Shown: positions 37,267 to 47,727, counted from the first letter of the stretch. The stretch: 64,000 bases of DNA from Paraclostridium dentum (GCF_012922555.1 NZ_WIPK01000001.1:310001-374000); one strand, 5' to 3'. Program-made: numbers and translations. The notes: generated by a model from the sequence alone, not told the origin.

Positions 37267-37898
37267 ATATTCCTAAGTTTTTCTATATCAAGAAGCTTCA
37301 CATAATCATTAGTATAATCAATTAGATTATCATTTTTCATATTTATGAACTCTCTAGATAAAGAAGGTCTAGGCACTCCTAAAGTTTCTGCTAGTTTTGT
37401 TTTAGTTTTAGGCATTTTTATAAAATTACTATTTTGTAAGTTATACTCATCTAATAAGAAGCTTACAATTTTTTGCCTGATGCTTACAAAAGAAATAGTT
37501 TTAACTGTTTTATTAAGTTCTACAATTTTATTTGTGATATCATTTAAAAACGATATTAATATGTTTTTGTGATTAGAACAAAAGTCTATAAAGTCATATT
37601 TATCAATAAACATTACTTCAGTTTTTGAATTAGATACAACTGTAGCTGGATATATATTTATATCTGAAAAAGTTATGACCTCACCAAATAAATTTCCTTT
37701 TGAAAAAGATGACATTAAAATAATTTTATCACCAGGTAAAAATCTTTTAATATCAACACCGCCGTCTAAAATCAGACCTATAGAATTACAAGGATGACCT
37801 TCAAGGGCTATTATATCTTCCTTATTATAGCTTTTTATTGTATATTTAGAATCTTTAAATAAATCGAGTATTTCTTTTTTAGTTAAGTTTTTAAACAT
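37254..37898 (-). CDS. Crp/Fnr family transcriptional regulator
   Basis: A 214-residue regulator with an N-terminal cyclic-nucleotide-type beta-barrel (about residues 15-120; [20 protein letters not shown] and GNLFGEV), a dimer helix, and a C-terminal winged helix (about 150-214; [20 protein letters not shown]). No cysteine cluster for an iron-sulfur centre is visible, and the cAMP-binding arginine is not obvious, so the signal is unknown. The start follows AAGGTGGAATC. The LysR gene just upstream runs in the same direction with a 75-base gap and no clear terminator, so the two could be co-transcribed. Confidence 0.85.
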   Translation of the reverse strand: MFKNLTKKEILDLFKDSKYTIKSYNKEDIIALEGHPCNSIGLILDGGVDIKRFLPGDKIILMSSFSKGNLFGEVITFSDINIYPATVVSNSKTEVMFIDKYDFIDFCSNHKNILISFLNDITNKIVELNKTVKTISFVSIRQKIVSFLLDEYNLQNSNFIKMPKTKTKLAETLGVPRPSLSREFINMKNDNLIDYTNDYVKLLDIEKLRNIITE

Positions 37899-37973
37899 GA
37901 TTCCACCTTATAAAATAAATTATTATTAGCCCAATTTAATTAAATTTAAGAATTTAAGATAGGCTTTAATAAA

Positions 37974-38843
37974 TTATAACATAGAGTAGTATTCAACTGC
38001 AAAATCTCGAAATTCTTTTGCATATTTACTAATATAATTATCCGGATGCCAAGAAATATTTATGTATCTTTTACAAACAGGGTCTATAACTCTAAGCAAC
38101 TTTAGAGAATCATCTGCATGTATACCCCATGAGATTTCAGGTATAAAACTTATACCGAGACCAGCAATAATCAATTGTTTAACTATTGAAGGTACATCGC
38201 TTTCAAATACTATAGTAGGATTAAAACCTGCATACTTGCAAAGTGAATAAGAAATAGTTCTAAAAGGTTTATTAGATTGAAAGCTTATAAAATTTTCATT
38301 TGCGATTTCTTCTAAAAATATAGCACTTTTAGTAGCAAGAGGATGGTTGCTAGGCATACCTATAAATAATTCTTCTTCTAATAAGGTTATAGAAAATGGA
38401 TCATGGACCTCATCTAATGTAGAGGATATACAAAAATCAAAATTTTTATAATCTATTTCACCGTCAACATGCTGAAGAAGTTTAAAGGTAGTGTCGGGAT
38501 GAGCTTTTTTGAAGTTTAAAATTAAATTAGGCAAGGTATTAGATCCAGCTAGAACTAAAAGTTTTATCTCTGGTTTTGATTGGTTGTTAGTATCGAGAAG
38601 TTCCTTAACTCCATTTTCTAAAATTGAAAGTGATTCATTAACCGTTTTTAAAAACATCTCTCCATTTGAATTTAAAATTATCTTTTTTCCATTTCTATCA
38701 AACAAATCGACGCCGATTTCCTTTTCTAATGAGTTAATAATTCTACTTAAAGCAGGCTGAACTATATGTAATTTTTTAGCGGCATTAGTCATATGTTGAG
38801 TTTTTGCAACTGTTTGAAAATATTTGAGATGAAGGAGCTCCAT
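37974..38843 (-). CDS. LysR family regulator, divergent from AspT-type/CoA-transferase genes
   Basis: A 289-residue LysR-type regulator. The N-terminal winged helix (residues 1-60; TNAAKKLHIVQPALSRIINS) is followed by a periplasmic-binding-protein-like effector domain. It is transcribed away from the AspT-family permease and CoA-transferase genes across a 204-base gap, the usual arrangement for a LysR activator and its target. The effector would then be an intermediate of the succinate/propionate pathway encoded beyond, for example succinate; this is inference. Confidence 0.88.
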   Translation of the reverse strand: MELLHLKYFQTVAKTQHMTNAAKKLHIVQPALSRIINSLEKEIGVDLFDRNGKKIILNSNGEMFLKTVNESLSILENGVKELLDTNNQSKPEIKLLVLAGSNTLPNLILNFKKAHPDTTFKLLQHVDGEIDYKNFDFCISSTLDEVHDPFSITLLEEELFIGMPSNHPLATKSAIFLEEIANENFISFQSNKPFRTISYSLCKYAGFNPTIVFESDVPSIVKQLIIAGLGISFIPEISWGIHADDSLKLLRVIDPVCKRYINISWHPDNYISKYAKEFRDFAVEYYSML

Positions 38844-39047
38844 TTAATAAAATCACCATCCTAAACTATATAATAAATTTGCTATAAATATATAACAAAC
38901 TATGTATTATACATTTATTAAATAGTTATATAGAATATTCTTAAAGGCAATATATTTACTAATTATCAACGTTTTATTCAAGCAAATCAAATCATATCTA
39001 ATTAACTTTCAGGAATTTATAATAAAAATTTAATAGGAGGAATGCAT
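38844..39047. promoter_or_regulatory. Divergent control region between LysR gene and permease gene
   Basis: A 204-base AT-rich gap that must hold both promoters and the LysR site. I see several AT-rich dyads (for example ATATAAC/GTTATAT-like halves around 38890-38935) but none I can name as the operator with confidence. Confidence 0.4.
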
Positions 39048-40421
39048 ATGAGTTTTAATTTTGCAGATGTATTTTTAAGCCAATTTATGCTTATGTTCAT
39101 AGCAATCGTCACGGGACTTATATTTGGAAAACTTAAGTTTGGAAAATTTAAGTTTGGTATATCAGGAGCATTATTTACGGGACTTATAATTGGATGGGGG
39201 GCTTTTAAATACGCAGCAAATGTACCTGAAGGTTCTCAAGCATTTAAGTCTGCACAGGAATTATTATCAGTAGGCGTAGTATCGAGTGATTTCTTTGAAA
39301 TATTTTTAATATTATTTGTTTGTGCAGTAGGATTATTAGCAGCAAAAGATATGGGGATAGTATTAAAAAAATATGGCCTTAAATTTGTAGTACTTGGGAT
39401 GATAATAACATTTACAAGTGACGTAGCAACGTATGGAGCTACAATGTTTAGTGATGACTCAAATCCATATGAAGTATCTGGGGTGTACACTGGAGCACTT
39501 ACAAGTTCCCCAGGCTTAGCAGCGGCAATAGAAACAGCTAGGGGGCATGCAACTCAAAGAGTATCAGAATTTGACAGTATGAACCTAGTAGAAAAAGAAC
39601 AATTTCTAAAAATGGCTGGAATAAAAGATATACCAAAAGATTTAAATGAATTTAAATTAACAGATGATATAAAGCAACAGTATATAGTAAATGCAGAAGC
39701 AAGCATTGGGGCAGGTCATGCGATAGGATATCCATTTGGAGTATTGATAGTTATATTAGCTGTAAATTTCTTCCCAACAATATTTAAAATAGATGTAGAA
39801 AAAGAGAAATTGCAATATAAAAAAGAATTAGAGGATGCAAAGAAATCAAGCAATTCATCCAAAGAAATAAAAGAAAGTAAGTTTGATATTTTAGGATTTG
39901 TAATAGCATGTACATTCGGATATATAATTGGAAACATAAATATATATCTACCATTTATAGGTTATTTTAGCTTAGGGTCAACGGGTGGGGTTTTGATAGG
40001 ATCATTAATACTAGGCTATATAGGTAAAGTTGGAAGTATAAGTTTTAGAATGGACTCAAAGGTTCTAGGAGTTATAAGAGATGTTGCATTAGCATTTTTC
40101 TTAGCCATTGTAGGATTAAGATATGGATACAAGGCTGTGGATGCGTTAGTAGGAGCTGGAGCATATCTAGGAATTGTTTCTGTTGTAGTTGGAACAGTAG
40201 GTATGATGGTTGGATTTTTCTTAGGTAAATATGTACTAAAGATCAATTGGCCAATGTTATCTGGAGCTATATGTGGAGGTATGACATCTACACCTGGACT
40301 AGGAGCAGCTGTTGAGGCTTTAGGCGGTGATGAACCAGCTGCAGGATATGGAGCAACGTACCCATTTGCGCTTTTAGGAATGGTTATTTTCACTATAATA
40401 CTTCATAAATTACCGATGTAG
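39048..40421 (+). CDS. AspT/YidE-type (AAEx family) membrane exchanger
   Basis: A 457-residue membrane protein with two copies of the AspT/YidE/YbjL duplication motif: YTGALTSSPGLAAAIE near residue 145 and CGGMTSTPGLGAAVE near residue 425. About ten membrane helices surround a central soluble region of about 90 residues. The family contains the aspartate:alanine exchanger AspT and the succinate exporter SucE. The start is the ATG at 39048, seven bases after AGGAGG; the ATG at 39042 is too close. A succinate CoA-transferase-like gene follows after 40 bases, so the likely job is exchange of dicarboxylate (succinate) for a pathway product. Substrate is inferred from context only. Confidence 0.8.
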   Translation: MSFNFADVFLSQFMLMFIAIVTGLIFGKLKFGKFKFGISGALFTGLIIGWGAFKYAANVPEGSQAFKSAQELLSVGVVSSDFFEIFLILFVCAVGLLAAKDMGIVLKKYGLKFVVLGMIITFTSDVATYGATMFSDDSNPYEVSGVYTGALTSSPGLAAAIETARGHATQRVSEFDSMNLVEKEQFLKMAGIKDIPKDLNEFKLTDDIKQQYIVNAEASIGAGHAIGYPFGVLIVILAVNFFPTIFKIDVEKEKLQYKKELEDAKKSSNSSKEIKESKFDILGFVIACTFGYIIGNINIYLPFIGYFSLGSTGGVLIGSLILGYIGKVGSISFRMDSKVLGVIRDVALAFFLAIVGLRYGYKAVDALVGAGAYLGIVSVVVGTVGMMVGFFLGKYVLKINWPMLSGAICGGMTSTPGLGAAVEALGGDEPAAGYGATYPFALLGMVIFTIILHKLPM

Positions 40422-40461
40422 TTATTGGATTTAAAATAAAATATGCTAGGAGGGGAAACTT

Positions 40462-41955
40462 ATGGATAAAAGATTAAGATGTGATGAATTAAAAAGCAAA
40501 GTAATGAGTGCTAAAGAAGCCGCTAAATTATTTGAGGATAATATGGTTGTAGGAACTAGTGGATTTACACCTGCAGGATATCCCAAAGCAGTACCACTAG
40601 CTTTAGCTGATAGAGTAAAAAATGGAGAAAATATAGGTATTACACTTATAACTGGGGCATCTGTTGGACCAGAACTAGACGGAGCTTTAAGTGAACTTGG
40701 AATTATAAAAAGAAGGTATCCCTATCAAACAAATTCAAGTTGTAGAAACTCTATAAACAATTCATCTATAAATTATTCAGATATGCATTTAAGTCATACT
40801 CCGCAATGGGTTAAGTATGGATTTTTTGGGAAGATGGATATAGCATTAGTAGAAGCAGTTGCTATAACAGAAGAAGGATATATAATTCCTTCTACATCAA
40901 TAGGAAATTCAAATGTATTTGTAGAGTGTGCAGATAAAGTAATAATAGAAATAAATACATCTCAACCAATGGATTTAGAGGGAATACATGATATTTATAA
41001 CTTAGAAGCTCCTCCAAATAGAAATCCAATTCCATTAGTCAAACCTGATGATAAAATAGGAACTCCATATATTATTTGTAATAAAGATAAAATAGCAGCA
41101 ATAGTATATACAGATATAAAAGATAAAACAAGATCTGTTGCACCTATTGATTCAGTATCAGAAAAAATGGCTAAAAATCTTATAAATTTCCTAGAAAAAG
41201 AAGTAGAAGCTAAGAGACTTCCAAAAAATTTATTACCTCTTCAGTCTGGAGTTGGAAGTGTAGCAAATGCAATTCTTGGAGGTCTCGTAGAATCAAAATT
41301 TGAAGACTTGGTAGTGTATTCAGAAGTAATACAAGATAGTGTTATAGATTTAATAGAGTGTGGAAAAGTAAAATTTGCATCGGGGACATCATTAACTATA
41401 TCTCCAGAAAGACTAGATAATTTTTATGAGAATTTTAGTAAATATAAAGATAAATTAATTCTTAGACCTCAAGAGATAAGTAATAGTCCTGAAGTTGCTA
41501 GAAGATTAGGCGTAATAGCTATAAATACTGCAATAGAAGTAGATATATATGGAAATGTTAATTCAACTAATATAATGGGTAGCAGAATGATGAATGGAAT
41601 TGGAGGATCAGGTGATTTTTCTAGAAATGGTTACTTAACTATTTTTACAACAGAATCAATAGCTAAGGATGGAAAAATATCTAGTATAGTGCCTATGGTA
41701 TCACACCATGATCATACAGAACATGATGTAATGGTAATTGTAACAGAACAAGGTGTAGCAGATTTAAGAGGACTATCTCCAAAGGAAAGAGCGGAAGAAA
41801 TAATAAAAAATTGTGCACATCCTGACTATAAAGATGCTTTATATGATTACTTTAATAGAGCTTGCGAGGGTAAGTATAAACATACACCACATATTTTAGA
41901 AGAATCTTTATCGTGGCATAAAAAATTTCTAGATGATGGAAGTATGATTAAATAA
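40462..41955 (+). CDS. Succinate/acetyl-type CoA-transferase
   Basis: A 497-residue class I CoA-transferase of the acetyl-CoA hydrolase/transferase family. The probable catalytic glutamate is in VVYSEVIQDSVIDL (about residue 293), and the conserved glycine loop is GIGGSGDFSRNG (about 381-392). In succinate-to-propionate pathways this family moves CoA from propionyl-CoA to succinate, giving succinyl-CoA and free propionate. The next genes encode methylmalonyl-CoA mutase and decarboxylase, which makes that the best reading; acetate or butyrate as partner cannot be excluded. The start follows AGGAGGGG. Probably an operon with the AspT-type gene. Confidence 0.87.
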   Translation: MDKRLRCDELKSKVMSAKEAAKLFEDNMVVGTSGFTPAGYPKAVPLALADRVKNGENIGITLITGASVGPELDGALSELGIIKRRYPYQTNSSCRNSINNSSINYSDMHLSHTPQWVKYGFFGKMDIALVEAVAITEEGYIIPSTSIGNSNVFVECADKVIIEINTSQPMDLEGIHDIYNLEAPPNRNPIPLVKPDDKIGTPYIICNKDKIAAIVYTDIKDKTRSVAPIDSVSEKMAKNLINFLEKEVEAKRLPKNLLPLQSGVGSVANAILGGLVESKFEDLVVYSEVIQDSVIDLIECGKVKFASGTSLTISPERLDNFYENFSKYKDKLILRPQEISNSPEVARRLGVIAINTAIEVDIYGNVNSTNIMGSRMMNGIGGSGDFSRNGYLTIFTTESIAKDGKISSIVPMVSHHDHTEHDVMVIVTEQGVADLRGLSPKERAEEIIKNCAHPDYKDALYDYFNRACEGKYKHTPHILEESLSWHKKFLDDGSMIK

Positions 41956-42012
41956 AAATTAAAATTTTTTATTATAATAATGAAGAAAAATAAGTAATAG
42001 TTGCATTGTAAG

Positions 42013-42064
42013 TAGATAAATTCAATCAAAACGTATATGAATTGATTGAATTTATCTATATTTT
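42013..42064 (+). terminator. Terminator after the CoA-transferase gene
   Basis: TAGATAAATTCAATCA (42013-42028) pairs perfectly with 42043-42058 across a 14-base loop, with TATTTTC following. It separates the permease-transferase unit from the mutase-decarboxylase unit, though read-through is possible. Confidence 0.75.
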
Positions 42065-42290
42065 CAAAATTAAAGTTTGACAGTATGAAAGATTAAATTT
42101 TGAAAATTTCAAATTTTAAAGTGTAATTCAGTGATGAAATAAAACTTGCATAAAAACGATTGCAATCTTAGGTGAAGGTATGTAATAATTTTAGTGAAGG
42201 GGTATTTATTAAAAATTTATATTAAAACTTAATATATATAATCTCTAAAAAATCATAATTGTTTAGAGATAAAGAATAGGGGGAGTTCAT
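42065..42290 (+). promoter_or_regulatory. Control region of the methylmalonyl-CoA operon
   Basis: Contents of the gap before the mutase gene: a TTGACA at about 42078; a spaced dyad TTGCA-N10-TGCAA at 42146-42165 whose inner part (ATAAAAACGATTGCAA) matches a CcpA cre site at all but two positions; a TATAAT at 42237-42242; and an inverted repeat ATCTCTAAA/TTTAGAGAT at 42241-42249 and 42262-42270 right after it. I see no cobalamin riboswitch here although the mutase needs B12. Confidence 0.45.
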
Positions 42291-43961
42291 ATGACGAAAA
42301 ACAAGGAACAAATTCAAGAGAGCTTTAATAAATGGGAGGAAGGAAAAGTTAATAAGTCTATAGCTAGATTCCCAGAAAGAAAAGAAAAATTCGAGTTTGA
42401 CACAGGGCAAGAAATGAAAAGGTTATATACACCATTAGATGCAGAATTTGATTATGAAAATGATCTAGGATATCCAGGACAGTATCCATATACAAGGGGT
42501 GTTCAACCTACAATGTATAGAGGAAAATTCTGGACTATGAGAATGTATGCTGGATTTGCAACAGCAGAAGAATCAAATAAAAGATATAAATATCTAATAG
42601 ACCAAGGATCTATGGGGCTTTCCGTAGCATTTGACCTTCCGACTCAAATGGGTTATGACTCAGATGATGCAATATCAGAGGGAGAAGTTGGAAAAGTTGG
42701 AGTTTGTATAGATTCATTAGCAGATATGGAAATATTATTTGATGGAATACCTTTAGATAAGGTATCAACATCAATGACTATAAATGCACCAGCATCAGTA
42801 CTTTTAGCAATGTACATAGCAGTTGCTGAAAAGCAAGGAGTTTCAGCTGACAAATTAAGAGGTACGATACAAAATGATATATTAAAGGAATATGTAGCAA
42901 GGGGAACATATATATTCCCAGTAAAACCATCCATGAGATTAATAACTGATATATTTGAATATTGTTCAAAAGAAGTACCTAAATGGAACACGATAAGTAT
43001 ATCAGGTTATCATATAAGAGAAGCAGGATCAAATGCAGTTCAAGAAGTAGCTTTTACATTAGCTGATGGTATAGCTTATGTAAACTCAGCTATAGCAGCA
43101 GGTTTAAATGTAGATGACTTTGCACCTAGATTATCATTCTTCTTCAATGCACACAACAACTTACTAGAAGAGGTTGCAAAATTTAGAGCAGCAAGAAGAA
43201 TATGGGCAAAAGTTATGAAAGAAAGATTTAAAGCGACTAATCCAAAATCATGGGCACTTAAGTTCCATACTCAAACAGCTGGTTGTACACTTACAGCACA
43301 ACAACCTGAAAATAACATAGTCAGAGTGGCAATTCAAACATTAGCAGCAGTACTTGGAGGTACTCAATCATTACACACAAATTCAAAAGACGAAGCACTA
43401 GCACTTCCAACAGAAGATTCAGTAAGAGTAGCACTTAGAACACAACAAATTGTAGCACACGAAAGTGGAGTAGCAGATAGTATAGATCCATTAGCAGGTT
43501 CTTATTATGTAGAAAGTTTAACTAACCAAATAGAAGAAGAAGCATTAAAATTAATAGAAAAAATAGATGAATTAGGTGGCGCACCACAAGCTATAGAAAA
43601 AGGATTTATACAACAAGAAATAATGGATAGCGCATATAGATATCAAAAAGAAATTGAAAATAACGATAGAATTATAGTTGGAGTTAATAAATTCCAAATA
43701 GAAGAACAAGCTCCAAAAGGATTATTAAAAGTTGATCCAATGGTTGGAGAAAGACAAAAAGAAAAGATACAAGAACTTAAAGAGAGAAGAAATGGTGAAA
43801 AAGTTAAACAAGCTCTAGAAGCACTTAGAAAAGCTTGCAACTCTGATGAAAATGTAATGCCATATATATTAGAAGCAGTTAGAGAATATGCTACATTAGG
43901 AGAAGTTTGTGGCGTTATGAGAGAAGAGTTTGGTGAATATAAACAAACGGTTATGATATAG
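42291..43961 (+). CDS. Methylmalonyl-CoA mutase, catalytic (large) subunit
   Basis: A 556-residue TIM-barrel subunit of adenosylcobalamin-dependent methylmalonyl-CoA mutase, converting succinyl-CoA to (R)-methylmalonyl-CoA. Typical stretches are [20 protein letters not shown] near residues 64-83, [20 protein letters not shown], and [12 protein letters not shown] holding the active-site histidine near residue 240. The cobalamin-binding domain that ends single-chain mutases is missing because it is encoded separately by the next gene, as in the split mutases of archaea and some Firmicutes. Start follows AGGGGGAG. First gene of the mutase-decarboxylase operon. Confidence 0.95.
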   Translation: MTKNKEQIQESFNKWEEGKVNKSIARFPERKEKFEFDTGQEMKRLYTPLDAEFDYENDLGYPGQYPYTRGVQPTMYRGKFWTMRMYAGFATAEESNKRYKYLIDQGSMGLSVAFDLPTQMGYDSDDAISEGEVGKVGVCIDSLADMEILFDGIPLDKVSTSMTINAPASVLLAMYIAVAEKQGVSADKLRGTIQNDILKEYVARGTYIFPVKPSMRLITDIFEYCSKEVPKWNTISISGYHIREAGSNAVQEVAFTLADGIAYVNSAIAAGLNVDDFAPRLSFFFNAHNNLLEEVAKFRAARRIWAKVMKERFKATNPKSWALKFHTQTAGCTLTAQQPENNIVRVAIQTLAAVLGGTQSLHTNSKDEALALPTEDSVRVALRTQQIVAHESGVADSIDPLAGSYYVESLTNQIEEEALKLIEKIDELGGAPQAIEKGFIQQEIMDSAYRYQKEIENNDRIIVGVNKFQIEEQAPKGLLKVDPMVGERQKEKIQELKERRNGEKVKQALEALRKACNSDENVMPYILEAVREYATLGEVCGVMREEFGEYKQTVMI

Positions 43962-43974
43962 GGGGTATATTGAT

Positions 43975-44376
43975 ATGAGACCAATAAGAGTATTAGTTGC
44001 AAAACCAGGATTAGATGGACATGATAGAGGAGCTAAAGTAATAGCAAGAGCATTAAGAGATGCTGGTATGGAGGTTATATATACAGGGCTTAGACAAACT
44101 CCAGAACAAATTGTAGCAGCAGCTATACAAGAAGACGTTGATGTTGTTGCAATGAGTATATTATCAGGAGCTCATAACCACTTACTACCGAAAGTTGTAG
44201 AATTGTTAAATGAAGAAGAAGCTGATGATATATTAGTAATAGGTGGAGGAGTAATTCCTGAAGATGATATTCCATACTTAAAAGAAAAAGGAATTGCAGA
44301 AATATTTACTCCAGGAACTCCAACTTCAATGACTATAGACTTTATTAGAGAGAATCTTAAAAGAGCATTAGCTTAA
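43975..44376 (+). CDS. Methylmalonyl-CoA mutase, cobalamin-binding subunit
   Basis: A 133-residue Rossmann-like B12-binding subunit. The base-off/His-on motif LDGHDRG is at residues 13-19, with H16 as the cobalt ligand, followed by SILSGAHN and the GG of VIGGGVIPE. It completes the split mutase with the gene 13 bases upstream. Ribosome binding site GGGGGTA. No duplicated or extra domain. Confidence 0.95.
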   Translation: MRPIRVLVAKPGLDGHDRGAKVIARALRDAGMEVIYTGLRQTPEQIVAAAIQEDVDVVAMSILSGAHNHLLPKVVELLNEEEADDILVIGGGVIPEDDIPYLKEKGIAEIFTPGTPTSMTIDFIRENLKRALA

Positions 44377-44389
44377 AAAGGAGATAAAT

Positions 44390-45325
44390 ATGAAAGATAT
44401 AGTGAATAGGGTACTAGAAGGCAAAAAAAGAGATTGTGCTAGACTTATCACTATTGTAGAAAATGAGCAGCCTGGATATGAAGATGCTTTAAAAGACATA
44501 TATAAACACACTGGAAGGGCCTATGTTATAGGGATAACAGGTCCTCCTGGTGCTGGAAAATCTACTTTAACTGATAAGTTAGTTAAACTTATAAGAAAAG
44601 AGGGTAAAAAAGTAGGAATTATAGCAATAGATCCAACAAGCCCCTTTACAAAAGGAGCTATACTTGGGGATAGAATCAGAATGAATGACTTAAATACAGA
44701 TAAAGATGTATTTATAAGATCTATGGGAACAAGAGGAAGTTTAGGTGGATTATCTAATGCAACTCAAGCTGCTATAAAAGTTTTAGATGCTTATGGATGT
44801 GATTATATATTTATAGAAACTGTAGGGGTTGGCCAATCAGAAATAGATATAGTTAAAACTGCAGATACAACTCTTATTGTAATGGTACCAGGCTTAGGTG
44901 ATGATATACAGGCAATAAAAGCTGGAGTTATGGAAATTGCAGATGTATTTGCAGTAAATAAGGCAGATAAAGATGGGGCAAAGAGAACATCATTAGAGAT
45001 AGAAATGATGTTAGACTTTAAGAAAGATTGGGAATTTAGACCACCTGTAAGTTTAGCTATTGCTGAAACTGGTGATGGAGTAGACAAAGTTTATGAAAAT
45101 ATATTGAAACATAGGAAGTTTTTAGAAGAAAGTAATAAATTAAATGAAAAAAGATTAGAAAGAAATAGAATTGAAGTTAAGGAATTAGTCCAAAAGAAAG
45201 TATCTAGTTTAGTTAAAAATTTAGAGTATACAAAAGAGGTTGATGATTTATTATTAAAAACTATAAGTAAAGAAATTGACCCATACTCTATAAGTAATAT
45301 GTTATTTGAAAAAGTTACAAAATAA
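44390..45325 (+). CDS. meaB: Methylmalonyl-CoA mutase-associated GTPase MeaB
   Basis: A 311-residue G3E-family P-loop GTPase that loads and protects adenosylcobalamin in the mutase. Walker A GPPGAGKS is at residues 51-58. Further motifs are IDPTSPFTKGAILGDRIRM, the metal-binding E of FIETVGVGQSE, and the base-specificity motif NKAD. It lies 13 bases after the mutase small subunit behind AAAAGGAGAT. The context makes MeaB certain over the related ArgK name. Confidence 0.95.
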   Translation: MKDIVNRVLEGKKRDCARLITIVENEQPGYEDALKDIYKHTGRAYVIGITGPPGAGKSTLTDKLVKLIRKEGKKVGIIAIDPTSPFTKGAILGDRIRMNDLNTDKDVFIRSMGTRGSLGGLSNATQAAIKVLDAYGCDYIFIETVGVGQSEIDIVKTADTTLIVMVPGLGDDIQAIKAGVMEIADVFAVNKADKDGAKRTSLEIEMMLDFKKDWEFRPPVSLAIAETGDGVDKVYENILKHRKFLEESNKLNEKRLERNRIEVKELVQKKVSSLVKNLEYTKEVDDLLLKTISKEIDPYSISNMLFEKVTK

Positions 45326-45340
45326 CAAGGGGGAGTAGTT

Positions 45341-45751
45341 ATGGATATATTAAGAGTTGATCATGTAGGAATAGCGGTTAATAACTTAGAGGAAACTTTA
45401 CAGTTCTATGAAGATGTATTGGGATTAAAATGCCAAGGGACTGAAATTGTTGAAGACCAAAAGGTAAAAGTAGCTTTTTTACCAGTTGGAGATACAGAAC
45501 TTGAACTATTAGAATCTACAACAGAAGATGGACCAATAGCTAAATTTATAGCAAAAAATGGTGGACGTGGAGGAATACAACACGTTGCAGTTAGAGTTGA
45601 CAATATAGAAAAAGCTATAGAAGAAGTTAAGGCTAAGGGATATAAAATGATAGATGAAAAACCAAGATATGGAGCTGGTAATGCTAAAATAGCATTTTGC
45701 CACCCAAAAGGAACAGATGGAGTTTTATTAGAACTAAGTGAAAGAAATTAA
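45341..45751 (+). CDS. mce: Methylmalonyl-CoA epimerase
   Basis: A 136-residue vicinal-oxygen-chelate enzyme that interconverts (R)- and (S)-methylmalonyl-CoA. The metal ligands of the family are visible: H7 in VDHVGIAV, E55 in DTELELLE, H81 in GIQHVAVRV, and E133 near the end in VLLELSE. It links the mutase, which makes the R form, to the decarboxylase, which uses the S form. It starts behind AGGGGGAG, 15 bases after meaB. Confidence 0.94.
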   Translation: MDILRVDHVGIAVNNLEETLQFYEDVLGLKCQGTEIVEDQKVKVAFLPVGDTELELLESTTEDGPIAKFIAKNGGRGGIQHVAVRVDNIEKAIEEVKAKGYKMIDEKPRYGAGNAKIAFCHPKGTDGVLLELSERN

Positions 45752-45778
45752 ATATAACAAAAATTTGGGGGTGATTTT

Positions 45779-47326
45779 GTGTCACAAGAAAAGTTAAATT
45801 TACTTTATGAAAAAAGACATAAAATAGAACAAGGTGGGGGACAAAAAAGAATAGATAAACAACATTCATCAGGCAAATTAACTGCAAGAGAAAGATTAAA
45901 TCAATTATTTGATGAAAATACATTCGTTGAATTAGATGCATTTGTAAAACATAGATGTACAAACTTTGGAATGGAAAATAAGGAAATACCAGGAGAAGGT
46001 GTAGTTACAGGATATGGTAAAGTGGAAGGAAGATTAGTTTGTGCATTTGCACAAGACTTTACTGTGCTTGGTGGGTCACTGGGGGAAATGCATGCGAAAA
46101 AAATTGGAAAAGTTATGGATACTGCTTTAAAGCTAGGGGCACCTGTTGTTGGACTTAATGATTCAGGAGGAGCTAGAATTCAAGAAGCTGTTGATGCACT
46201 TGCAGGATATGGAGAAATATTTTATAAAAACACAATTGCATCAGGTGTAGTTCCTCAAATTTCTGCAATAATGGGGCCTTGTGCAGGAGGAGCTGTTTAT
46301 TCTCCAGCATTAACAGACTTTGTATATATGGTAGATAAAACTAGTCAAATGTTTATAACAGGACCTCAAGTTATCAAAACTGTTACAGGAGAAGAAGTAA
46401 CAGCTGAAGAATTAGGAGGAGCATCAACTCATAATACAACTTCTGGAGTTGCTCACTTTATGGCTTCAAATGATGAAGATTGTATAGCTCAAATAAGAAA
46501 ATTATTATCGTTTCTACCTTCCAACAACTCTGAAAAAGCACCTATAGTAGAATGTCAAGATGATCCAAATAGAAAAAATGATGCTTTAAATAGTATAATA
46601 CCAGATGGTTCAAATAAACCGTATGATATGAAAGAAATTATATATGAAATAATAGACGATGGTGATTTTTATGAAGTTCAACCATTCTTTGCTCAAAATA
46701 TAATAACAGGTTTTGCAAGAGTAAATGGTGAAAGTATCGGAATAATTGCAAATCAACCAAAGATTATGGCTGGATCACTTGATATAAATGCATCAGATAA
46801 ATCATCAAGATTTATAAGAACTTGTGATGCTTTTAATATACCTATACTTAGTTTAGTTGACGTACCAGGATTTTTACCAGGAACATCTCAAGAATATGGA
46901 GGTATAATCCGTCATGGTGCAAAAATGCTTTACGCATATAGTGAGGCTACAGTTCCTAAAATTACATTAATAACTAGAAAAGCTTATGGTGGTTCATACC
47001 TTGCAATGTGTTCTAAAGATTTAGGAGCTGATATGGTATTTGCTTGGCCAACAGCAGAAGTTGCAGTTATGGGACCTAGTGGAGCTGCCAATATAATATT
47101 TAAAAATGATATTAAAAATGCTAAAGATCAAAAAGAAATGAGAGAAATAAAGATAAAAGAATATACAGATGAATTTGCAACTCCATATAAGGCGGCTGAA
47201 AGAGGATATATAGATGATGTAATAGAACCTTCATTATCTAGAATAAGAATAGCAGATGCTATTGATACATTAGCATCTAAGCGTGAAGAGAGACCTCCTA
47301 AAAAACATGGAAATATACCTTTATAG
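45779..47326 (+). CDS. mmdA: Methylmalonyl-CoA decarboxylase alpha subunit (carboxyltransferase)
   Basis: A 515-residue carboxyltransferase subunit with two crotonase-like halves. It moves CO2 from (S)-methylmalonyl-CoA to biotin on the gamma subunit. Conserved stretches are GGGQKRIDKQHSSGKLTARE near the start, LNDSGGARIQEAVDAL, MGPCAGGAVYSPALTDF, and VDVPGFLPGTSQEYGGIIRH. The GTG start follows GGGGGTGAT. It heads the four decarboxylase genes, which are followed by delta, gamma and beta. No biotin carboxylase gene is present, which separates this decarboxylase from propionyl-CoA carboxylase. Confidence 0.95.
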   Translation: MSQEKLNLLYEKRHKIEQGGGQKRIDKQHSSGKLTARERLNQLFDENTFVELDAFVKHRCTNFGMENKEIPGEGVVTGYGKVEGRLVCAFAQDFTVLGGSLGEMHAKKIGKVMDTALKLGAPVVGLNDSGGARIQEAVDALAGYGEIFYKNTIASGVVPQISAIMGPCAGGAVYSPALTDFVYMVDKTSQMFITGPQVIKTVTGEEVTAEELGGASTHNTTSGVAHFMASNDEDCIAQIRKLLSFLPSNNSEKAPIVECQDDPNRKNDALNSIIPDGSNKPYDMKEIIYEIIDDGDFYEVQPFFAQNIITGFARVNGESIGIIANQPKIMAGSLDINASDKSSRFIRTCDAFNIPILSLVDVPGFLPGTSQEYGGIIRHGAKMLYAYSEATVPKITLITRKAYGGSYLAMCSKDLGADMVFAWPTAEVAVMGPSGAANIIFKNDIKNAKDQKEMREIKIKEYTDEFATPYKAAERGYIDDVIEPSLSRIRIADAIDTLASKREERPPKKHGNIPL

Positions 47327-47340
47327 GAAGGTGGTAAATT

Positions 47341-47727
47341 ATGAATATTAGCCAATTATTAGAAGCTCTAAAAGATCCTTCAGCTTCAATTTCAATAGGG
47401 GAAAAACTTTTAGCGGGAGTTTGTGTAGCAATTCTTTCAATGGTAGTAGTTTTTATAGTTTTAATTCTAATATCTCTTATAATAAAAATACTGCAAGTAG
47501 ACAGAAGTGGAAAACAAAAAAACGTAGCTAACGTAGAACCAATTCAAGAAGCTTCAATTGAAAATAAAAGTAGTAATGAAAATATAGAAGAGTTAGTTTC
47601 AGTTATAACTGCATCAATTGCAGCAGCTACAGGAAATAGTACAAATAATATAATAGTTAGAAAAATACAAAGAACTAATAATAATAAATCAAGTTGGGAA
47701 AGAATGCCTAAAAATATTACAAAGTAA
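47341..47727 (+). CDS. mmdD: Methylmalonyl-CoA decarboxylase delta subunit (OadG family)
   Basis: A 128-residue small membrane subunit. One helix (about residues 24-48, LAGVCVAILSMVVVFIVLIL) is followed by a charged cytoplasmic tail that ends in an Arg/Lys/Trp-containing stretch (RKIQRTNNNKSSWERMPKN), typical for delta subunits that hold the complex together. Start follows GAAGGTGG, 14 bases after mmdA. Confidence 0.9.
   Translation: MNISQLLEALKDPSASISIGEKLLAGVCVAILSMVVVFIVLILISLIIKILQVDRSGKQKNVANVEPIQEASIENKSSNENIEELVSVITASIAAATGNSTNNIIVRKIQRTNNNKSSWERMPKNITK

Noticed and set aside
42000-42290. Possible cobalamin riboswitch before the B12-dependent mutase
   Set aside because: I could not find a B12-box-like core or the expected multi-stem fold; only simple dyads and a terminator are present.
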